NCBI GenBank assembly: GCA_041913045.1 | Contig: JAYSGB010000041.1 | Coordinates: forward strand, 1-36,551 | From: CAMLOF01 sp041913045 | Lineage (GTDB): Bacteria; Pseudomonadota; Gammaproteobacteria; Burkholderiales; Burkholderiaceae_C | Reading direction: 5' to 3' | DNA: 36,551 bases | Shown: positions 31,551 through 36,551 of the stretch, one piece after another | How positions within the stretch are numbered: the stretch's first letter is position 1 | Layout: each line of letters opens with the position of its first letter | The notes under the pieces: model-generated | Database searches by the model: none | Seen by the model: the letters and a program-made list of their open reading frames with translations, nothing else | What the model was told of the DNA's origin: nothing | Translations under genes and position numbers: made by a program

Positions 31551-32675
31551 ATGGCACAGCACTACATTGGCCTGATGTCGGGCACGTCGCTCGACGGCGT
31601 GGACGGCGTGCTGATGGCCTTCCATGACCACGGCCAAGCCAGTGTGCTTGGCAGCTGCGCACTCGACTTTCCTGCCGAACTGCGCGCAGAACTGCTGGCC
31701 TTGAACCGTCCCGGGCCCAACGAACTTCACCGTTCTGCTGTGGCCGCCCATCAGCTTGCCGAACTCTACGCACAGGCTGTCCAACAGCTGCTGCAGCAAA
31801 GTGGTCTTCCTGCCAGCGCCATATGCGCCATTGGTGCGCATGGGCAAACGGTCCGCCATGCCCCGCCAGCCCCGGGCAACGCCACGCCCTACACCTTGCA
31901 GCTGAACCAGCCAGCGTTGCTCGCCGAGTTGTGCGGCATAACGGTCGTCGCCGACTTCCGCAGTCGTGACATTGCCGCAGGCGGCCAAGGTGCCCCTCTC
32001 GTGCCTGCGTTCCACAAGCGGGTATTCGGTCAGACCGGTGAATCGGTTGCGGTGGTGAATATCGGCGGCATTGCCAACATCACCGCCCTGCCTGCAGATG
32101 GGCGGGTGCTGGGCCTGGATACCGGCCCTGGCAACGTGTTGCTGGACCTGTGGTGCCACCGGCACACCGGGCGGAACTTCGACGCCAACGGCGATTGGGC
32201 GGCCTGCGGCCAGCGACATGCTGCGCTACTGTCGCACCTACTGAGTGAGCCCTATTTCCAAGCCAAGGGCATCAAGAGCACTGGCAGGGACCTGTTCAAT
32301 GCCGACTGGCTTGACGCGCGCTTGCAGGGCTTTTCAGGCATCAGCCCGGCAGACGTACAGTCCACGCTCGCCGAGTTGACAGCACAAACCATTGTGCAAG
32401 CCATAGCCGATGCACCATGGAACGGCGTTAGCCCAAGGGAAGTCCTGATCTGCGGAGGGGGCGCACGCAACGGCTACCTGATGAGCAGAATCGCCGCCTT
32501 GATACCCCACGCAAGCGTGTCGACGACCGACAGCCGAGGGTGGCCGGTTTCTCAGGTGGAAGCAGCGGCGTTCGCCTGGCTGGCCCAGCAGGCCATGGAG
32601 GGCAAGCCTGGCAACGAACCCCAGGTCACGGGCGCGCAAGGCCCCCGCATACTGGGCGCCATCTACCCGGCCTGA
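31551..32675 (+). CDS. anmK: anhydro-N-acetylmuramic acid kinase
   Basis: A 374-residue enzyme (E. coli AnmK has 369) that cleaves and phosphorylates 1,6-anhydroMurNAc to MurNAc-6-phosphate in cell wall recycling. The N-terminal motif YIGLMSGTSLDGVDGVL and the nucleotide-site blocks VVNIGGIANIT, LGLDTGPGNVLLD and LICGGGARNGYL are all present. ATG 31551 places the conserved block right at the start; ATG 31518, eleven codons earlier, is an alternative. 37 bases or fewer separate it from the M23 peptidase gene, so co-transcription is likely. Confidence 0.95.
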   Translation: MAQHYIGLMSGTSLDGVDGVLMAFHDHGQASVLGSCALDFPAELRAELLALNRPGPNELHRSAVAAHQLAELYAQAVQQLLQQSGLPASAICAIGAHGQTVRHAPPAPGNATPYTLQLNQPALLAELCGITVVADFRSRDIAAGGQGAPLVPAFHKRVFGQTGESVAVVNIGGIANITALPADGRVLGLDTGPGNVLLDLWCHRHTGRNFDANGDWAACGQRHAALLSHLLSEPYFQAKGIKSTGRDLFNADWLDARLQGFSGISPADVQSTLAELTAQTIVQAIADAPWNGVSPREVLICGGGARNGYLMSRIAALIPHASVSTTDSRGWPVSQVEAAAFAWLAQQAMEGKPGNEPQVTGAQGPRILGAIYPA

Positions 32676-32691
32676 AGAGAGCGCTTTCAGT

Positions 32692-33057
32692 TCAGACGCT
32701 GAAGCTGGAGCCACAACCGCAGGTGGTGGTGGCATTGGGGTTTTTGATGACGAACTGAGCGCCTTGCAGATCTTCCTTGTAGTCGATCTCGGCACCCACC
32801 AAATACTGGTAGCTCATGGCGTCGATGAGCAGAGTGACGCCGTTTTTGCTCATCTGCGTGTCGTCGTCGTTCACGATTTCGTCGAAGGTGAAGCCGTACT
32901 GGAAGCCAGAGCAGCCACCGCCTTGCACGAACACGCGCAGCTTGAGGTCGGGGTTGCCCTCCTCGGCGATCAGGTCGGCGACCTTGGCCGCAGCGCTGTC
33001 AGTAAAGACCAACGGGGCGGGCATTTCGGTTTCGACTTGTTCTGCGACTGCGCTCAT
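32692..33057 (-). CDS. erpA: iron-sulfur cluster insertion protein ErpA
   Basis: A 121-residue A-type carrier that delivers [Fe-S] clusters to targets such as IspG. The three ligand Cys are Cys49 (GGGCSGFQYG), Cys113 and Cys115 (CGCG near the C-terminus). The N-terminal dozen residues are variable. GGAAGG stands about 6 bases before the ATG at 33057. It lies downstream of rpsI on the same strand, but a strong terminator separates them, so it probably has its own promoter within 33058-33170. Its stop is 16 bases from the convergent anmK stop. Confidence 0.95.
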   Translation of the reverse strand: MSAVAEQVETEMPAPLVFTDSAAAKVADLIAEEGNPDLKLRVFVQGGGCSGFQYGFTFDEIVNDDDTQMSKNGVTLLIDAMSYQYLVGAEIDYKEDLQGAQFVIKNPNATTTCGCGSSFSV

Positions 33058-33170
33058 GGTGCGACCTTCCGGATTGAAACGAACGTACAAATACTAAAGC
33101 AAAAAAGTCAGGAATCCCGATTGTCGACGTGATTCCCTTTGCTGCCAGCAGGGTCTTTCCCTCTGGCAAG

Positions 33171-33210
33171 AAAAAACCGCCCCCGGCACAAGGCCAGCAG
33201 GCGGCTTTTT
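33171..33210 (-). terminator. intrinsic terminator after rplM-rpsI
   Basis: Stem CCGCC (33177-33181) and GGCGG (33200-33204) extended by an A-run (33171-33176) and a T-run (33206-33210). On the minus strand this gives a GC-rich stem followed by six T, directly behind rpsI. The flanking runs make it potentially bidirectional. Confidence 0.85.
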
Positions 33211-33233
33211 CGGCAGCAGACTGCCCAGCGCGA

Positions 33234-33626
33234 TCAGCGCTTGGAGAACTGCTTGCGGCGGCGTGCGGAACGCAGACCGACCTTTTTACGTTCGACTTCG
33301 CGAGCATCGCGGGTCACGTAACCAGCAGCGCTCAGGGCGGGCTTGAGGGCTGCGTCGTAGTCGATCAGGGCACGGGTGATACCGTGGCGCACTGCACCGG
33401 CCTGGCCGGATTCACCACCACCGTGGACGTTGACCTGGATGTCGAAGGTTTCGACGTTGTCGGTCAGCACCAAGGGTTGCTTGGCAATCATGATCGAGGT
33501 CTGGCGGCCGAAGAACTGTTCGATGTCCTTGCCGTTGACCGTGATCTTGCCGGAGCCTTTTTTCAGAAACACGCGGGCGACGCTCGATTTGCGACGGCCG
33601 GTGCCATTGTTCCAATCACCAATCAT
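33234..33626 (-). CDS. rpsI: 30S ribosomal protein S9
   Basis: A 130-residue ribosomal protein of the small subunit. It begins with WNNGTGRRKSSVARVFL, the family signature VHGGGESGQAGAVRHGI is intact, and it ends in KQFSKR, the basic tail that reaches the P-site tRNA. It starts 9 bases after rplM, the universal rplM-rpsI order in bacteria. Confidence 0.99.
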   Translation of the reverse strand: MIGDWNNGTGRRKSSVARVFLKKGSGKITVNGKDIEQFFGRQTSIMIAKQPLVLTDNVETFDIQVNVHGGGESGQAGAVRHGITRALIDYDAALKPALSAAGYVTRDAREVERKKVGLRSARRRKQFSKR

Positions 33627-33635
33627 GTCAGCTCC

Positions 33636-34070
33636 TTAGATTTCCAACACTTTGGGTTGCTGGGCGGTGTGCGGGTGCTCAGCACCACCGTACACCTTGA
33701 GCTTCTTGATCATGGCGTAACCCAGGGGGCCCTTGGGCAGCATGCCCTTGACAGCCTTTTCCAGGGCACGGCCAGGGTGCTTGGCCTGCAGATCACGGAA
33801 GTTGGTGCCGTAGATGCCACCGGGGAAACCGGAGTGGCTGTAGTACACCTTGTCCAGGGACTTGGTACCCGTGACCTTGAGTTTGGCGGCGTTGACGACG
33901 ACGATGAAGTCACCGGTATCAACGTGAGGGGTGTAAATGGCCTTGTGCTTGCCGCGCAGACGGCGTGCCACTTCGCTGGCGACACGTCCGAGCACCTTAT
34001 CGGTGGCGTCAATCACAAACCACTCATGCACCACCTCAGCGGGCTTGGCGCTGACGGTTGTTTTTTGCAT
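33636..34070 (-). CDS. rplM: 50S ribosomal protein L13
   Basis: A 144-residue protein of the large subunit, needed early in assembly. Signature stretches: WFVIDATDKVLGRVASEVA, KHKAIYTPHVDTGDFIVVVNA and the YSHSGFPGG block. The frame continues upstream, but ATG 34070 gives the family N-terminus (MQKTTVSAKP) and is preceded by GAGAG on the minus strand. In E. coli, L13 represses its own rplM-rpsI mRNA; the leader of about 120 bases with a 5' stem-loop here leaves room for such control. First gene of the operon with rpsI. Confidence 0.99.
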   Translation of the reverse strand: MQKTTVSAKPAEVVHEWFVIDATDKVLGRVASEVARRLRGKHKAIYTPHVDTGDFIVVVNAAKLKVTGTKSLDKVYYSHSGFPGGIYGTNFRDLQAKHPGRALEKAVKGMLPKGPLGYAMIKKLKVYGGAEHPHTAQQPKVLEI

Positions 34071-34155
34071 GGTTTTCTCTCTGTGAAGAGGGGTTTGGCG
34101 GGCTCTTTTCCACGGTCGGTGTTGCTCTGCTGGCAACCTCTTAGGTGGGGTTGAT

Positions 34156-34190
34156 GCTTCGCCGCGGAGCCCAGGGAATCGCTGCGAAGC
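34156..34190 (-). promoter_or_regulatory. 5'-terminal stem-loop of the rplM leader
   Basis: Inverted repeat GCTTCGC (34156-34162) / GCGAAGC (34184-34190) with a 21-base loop. With the promoter at 34196-34225, transcription would start near 34189, so the RNA would begin with this stem. It could stabilise the mRNA or take part in autoregulation. Confidence 0.45.
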
Positions 34191-34195
34191 CCACC

Positions 34196-34225
34196 ATTAT
34201 AGATTCAAACCATGCTGCGGTGCAA
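34196..34225 (-). promoter_or_regulatory. sigma-70 promoter of rplM-rpsI
   Basis: On the minus strand TTGCAC (34220-34225) and a perfect TATAAT (34196-34201) are separated by 18 bases. This is the best consensus promoter seen in the window and fits a highly expressed ribosomal protein operon. It predicts a leader of roughly 118 bases before the rplM start codon. Confidence 0.75.
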
Positions 34226-34267
34226 ACACCCACCCGCAGATGCCCGTAGTGGGGTACCATGCGCCCC

Positions 34268-35185
34268 ATGTTCAGTTACCGCCACGCCTTCCACGCGGGC
34301 AACCATGCCGACGTGCTCAAGCACATGACGCAGGTTGCCATCCTGCAATACATGGGCCAGAAAGACACGGGTCTGCTGGTGGTGGATACCCACGCCGGCG
34401 CAGGCGTTTACCGGCTTGACCAGGAACACGCACGCACCTCCGCCGAGTCTGACGCGGGCATTGCGCGCCTGCGGGCGGCAGCCAAGGCGGCCGAATCCAA
34501 AGGCCAGGCCGTGCCCGACATGGCTCGCGCCTACCTGGACATGATCCAGTCCTTCAACACGGGCGGTGACTGGCGCACCTACCCGGGCTCGCCCTGGATC
34601 AGTCAGGCCATGCTTCGCCCGCAGGACAAGCTGAAGCTGTTCGAGGTGCACCCGACGGACGCCCGCCTGCTGGACAAACAGGTGGCAGAGCTGGAGCGCG
34701 GCAAGCAAATCGAGGTGCTGCGGCGCAGCGGCTTCGAGGGCCTGCGGGCACTCCTGCCTCCGCCCACCCGGCGCGCTTTGGTGCTGATGGACCCGAGCTA
34801 CGAACTCAAGACGGACTACAACGCCGTGGTCGAGTGCCTGGAGGACGCGCTCAAACGCTTCCCCACGGGCACTTACGCCATTTGGTACCCGGTGATTGGC
34901 CGCCCGGAGGCGCATGCCCTGGCCCGTAAGCTCAAGGCGCTTTGCACCCGACTTCAGCGCCCGTGGGCGCAGGCGGAATTGAACGTGGGGTTGACGCCCG
35001 CAGAAGGCACGAGCGCACAGGTGGCACAAGGCCGTTCACACACCGCCATGCGCGCCAGCGGCATGCACGTCATCAACCCGCCCTTTACCCTGGCGCAACA
35101 ATGGCGCGAATCCCTGCCCTGGGTCAAGGATGCGCTGAAAGAGGCCACGGGCGCGGGCTGGACGGTGGAACACGGCGGGAACTGA
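34268..35185 (+). CDS. rlmJ: 23S rRNA (adenine(2030)-N6)-methyltransferase RlmJ, with DPSY motif
   Basis: A 305-residue SAM-dependent methyltransferase that modifies A2030 of 23S rRNA. The N-terminus FSYRHAFHAGNHADVLKH and the VVDTHAGAGVY SAM motif match E. coli RlmJ throughout. The catalytic tetrapeptide, DPPY in E. coli, is DPSY here (Asp175-Tyr178); Asp and Tyr are kept. ATG 34268 corresponds to the E. coli start; an ATG three codons earlier is possible. A neighbouring WYPVIGRPE strand and SGMHVINPPF complete the fold. Confidence 0.93.
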   Translation: MFSYRHAFHAGNHADVLKHMTQVAILQYMGQKDTGLLVVDTHAGAGVYRLDQEHARTSAESDAGIARLRAAAKAAESKGQAVPDMARAYLDMIQSFNTGGDWRTYPGSPWISQAMLRPQDKLKLFEVHPTDARLLDKQVAELERGKQIEVLRRSGFEGLRALLPPPTRRALVLMDPSYELKTDYNAVVECLEDALKRFPTGTYAIWYPVIGRPEAHALARKLKALCTRLQRPWAQAELNVGLTPAEGTSAQVAQGRSHTAMRASGMHVINPPFTLAQQWRESLPWVKDALKEATGAGWTVEHGGN

Positions 35186-35205
35186 GCCGCCACCGCCGCT
35201 CACAC

Positions 35206-36477
35206 TCACACAGCTGCTAGTGCCTGCGCCAGATCATGGCGCAGGTCGTCAATGTGCTCGATACCGACGCACAGACGCACCGTGTCCTCGGTCACACCAG
35301 ATTTCTCCAACTCCTCGGGCGAAAGTTGGCGGTGCGTGGTGGACGCCGGGTGTGTGGCCAGCGATCGCACATCACCGATGTTGACCAGCCGGGTGAACAG
35401 CTTGAGTGCGTCAAGGAAACGTTCTCCGCCGCTACGGCCACCTTGCACGCCGAAGGTCAGCAGGCCTGAGGCACGCCCGCCCATGAGTTTGCGCACCAGT
35501 GCGTGGTCTGGGTGGTCGCTCAAACCTGCGTAGTTCACCCACTTCACCTTGGGGTGCTGACGCAGGTACTCCGCCACGGCGAGGGTGTTTTCGCAGATGC
35601 GGTCCATGCGCAGCGGCAGGGTCTCTATGCCCTGCAGGATGAGGAATGCGTTGAACGGCGACAACGCTGCGCCCATGTTGCGCAGCGGCACCACGCGCGC
35701 ACGCCCTATGTAAGCCGCAGGCCCCAGGGCTTCGGTGTAGACCACGCCGTGGTAGCTGACGTCGGGTTCATTGAGCCTGCGAAAGCGCTCCTTGTGTTGC
35801 GCCCAGGGGAATTTCCCCGAGTCCACGATGGCGCCGCCAATGCTGTTGCCATGCCCGCCCAGGTACTTGGTGAGCGAATGCACCACGATGTCGGCACCAT
35901 GCTCGATGGGTCGGCACAAGTAGGGGCTGGGCACGGTGTTGTCGACGATCAGCGGCACGCCATGGCGGTGCGCTATCTCGGCCAGCGCCGCGATGTCGGT
36001 GACGTTGCCGCGCGGGTTGCCCAGGGATTCGGCGTAAAGCGCCTTGGTCCGGCCGTCGATCAACGCTTCAAAGCTGGAGGGGTCGTCGGAATTGGCAAAC
36101 CGCGTCTCGATGCCGTATTGCGGCAACGTGTGCGCGAACAGGTTGTAAGTGCCGCCATACAGGGCCGTGGCCGACACGATGTTGTCACCCGCTTCGGCAA
36201 TGGTCTGGATGGCGTAGGTGATGGCCGCCTGGCCGGACGCCACGGCCAGCGCCGCGATACCGCCCTCAAGTGCTGCCACACGCTCTTCCAGCACCGCCTG
36301 GGTGGGGTTCATGATGCGGGTGTAGATGTTGCCCGGCACCTTCAAATCGAACAGGTCAGCACCGTGTTGCGCGCTGTCGAAAGAATAAGCCACCGTCTGG
36401 TAAATGGGCGGCACCACCGCCTTGGTGGTGGGGTCGGGCTGGTATCCAGCATGCACGGCCAACGTTTCGATTTTCAT
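35206..36477 (-). CDS. metY: O-acetylhomoserine sulfhydrylase (MetY type, PLP-dependent)
   Basis: A 423-residue enzyme of the Cys/Met metabolism PLP family. It would join O-acetylhomoserine with sulfide (or methanethiol) to give homocysteine (or methionine). The PLP Lys is Lys204 in HSLTKYLGGHG; the phosphate-binding ALYGGTYNLF and VDNTVPSPYLCRP blocks are typical of MetY. AAAGGAG lies 8 bases before the ATG on the minus strand. The upstream region reaches the window edge; no riboswitch could be recognised in the 74 bases available. Confidence 0.95.
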   Translation of the reverse strand: MKIETLAVHAGYQPDPTTKAVVPPIYQTVAYSFDSAQHGADLFDLKVPGNIYTRIMNPTQAVLEERVAALEGGIAALAVASGQAAITYAIQTIAEAGDNIVSATALYGGTYNLFAHTLPQYGIETRFANSDDPSSFEALIDGRTKALYAESLGNPRGNVTDIAALAEIAHRHGVPLIVDNTVPSPYLCRPIEHGADIVVHSLTKYLGGHGNSIGGAIVDSGKFPWAQHKERFRRLNEPDVSYHGVVYTEALGPAAYIGRARVVPLRNMGAALSPFNAFLILQGIETLPLRMDRICENTLAVAEYLRQHPKVKWVNYAGLSDHPDHALVRKLMGGRASGLLTFGVQGGRSGGERFLDALKLFTRLVNIGDVRSLATHPASTTHRQLSPEELEKSGVTEDTVRLCVGIEHIDDLRHDLAQALAAV

Positions 36478-36551
36478 TCATTCACTCCTTTAGCATGGTG
36501 GAATCAATAATCAAGTGCAACACCCAACCGGTAAGGTACCGCGATGGGAAA

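Noticed and set aside
36478..36551. SAM-type riboswitch before metY
   Set aside because: Only 74 bases are available and no conserved core or pseudoknot pattern was seen.

Overview
The window looks like a core-genome stretch from a GC-rich betaproteobacterium of the order Burkholderiales, most likely family Comamonadaceae. Support comes from the high GC at third codon positions, the tyrS / M23 peptidase / anmK / erpA / rpsI / rplM order, the ruvBA / phoH / ybeY order, and protein sequences typical of that family (NDUFA9-like protein, DUF4136 lipoprotein, CheV-like protein, GST). No rRNA, tRNA, CRISPR array, transposase, integrase or phage gene was seen. No gap between genes exceeds 300 bases. 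The largest (about 175-230 bases, at 5749-5974, 29974-30178, 33058-33233 and 34071-34267) are described where they hold something; in 29974-30178 I see no convincing promoter or RNA.

Layout. 1-161: left edge, possibly the 3' part of a 6S RNA. 162-3770: fthC, divergent from a soluble lytic transglycosylase followed by an NDUFA9-like NAD(P)-binding protein. 3774-6289: a DUF302 lipoprotein and a FadL-type porin on the minus strand, divergent from a CsoR/FrmR-family repressor, with a family-type operator between. 6304-8361: GST and cca. 8338-10230 (minus): trxC, a DUF2905 membrane protein and a COG1565/NDUFAF7-type methyltransferase. 10260-11885: a pteridine biosynthesis operon (pteridine-reductase-like SDR and two FolB/FolX-fold proteins). 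11994-14914: two paralogous periplasmic binding proteins flanking a membrane diguanylate cyclase. 15001-16589: ttcA and a lipoprotein. 16624-19496: CheV-like protein, histidine phosphatase and D-threonine-aldolase-type enzyme. 19548-23066: ruvB-ruvA divergent from phoH, a TfoX-domain protein and ybeY. 23080-25205 (minus): QueG-like Fe-S protein, dtd and a cation diffusion facilitator. 25244-28686: a sensor kinase / LuxR-type regulator pair, an operator-like palindrome, a secreted HbpS/GlcG-family protein and a secreted ankyrin protein. 28690-34070: tyrS, M23 peptidase, anmK, erpA, rpsI and rplM. 34268-36477: rlmJ and a MetY-type sulfhydrylase.

Most genes are housekeeping: tRNA maturation and charging (cca, ttcA, tyrS, dtd), ribosome proteins and rRNA maturation (rpsI, rplM, ybeY, rlmJ), folate/pterin metabolism (fthC, the SDR-FolB-FolB operon), murein turnover (slt, M23, anmK), Holliday junction processing (ruvAB) and Fe-S assembly (erpA).

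The most interesting parts are three signalling or accessory modules: (i) the binding protein / diguanylate cyclase / binding protein cluster, which has no ABC permease or ATPase and could be a periplasmic ligand to c-di-GMP relay; (ii) the CsoR-family repressor that lacks the usual His and second Cys ligands, facing a DUF302-FadL operon across a clear operator; (iii) the two-component pair followed by a perfect palindrome and two secreted proteins. Several gene pairs also stand head to head with fewer than 40 bases between start codons.
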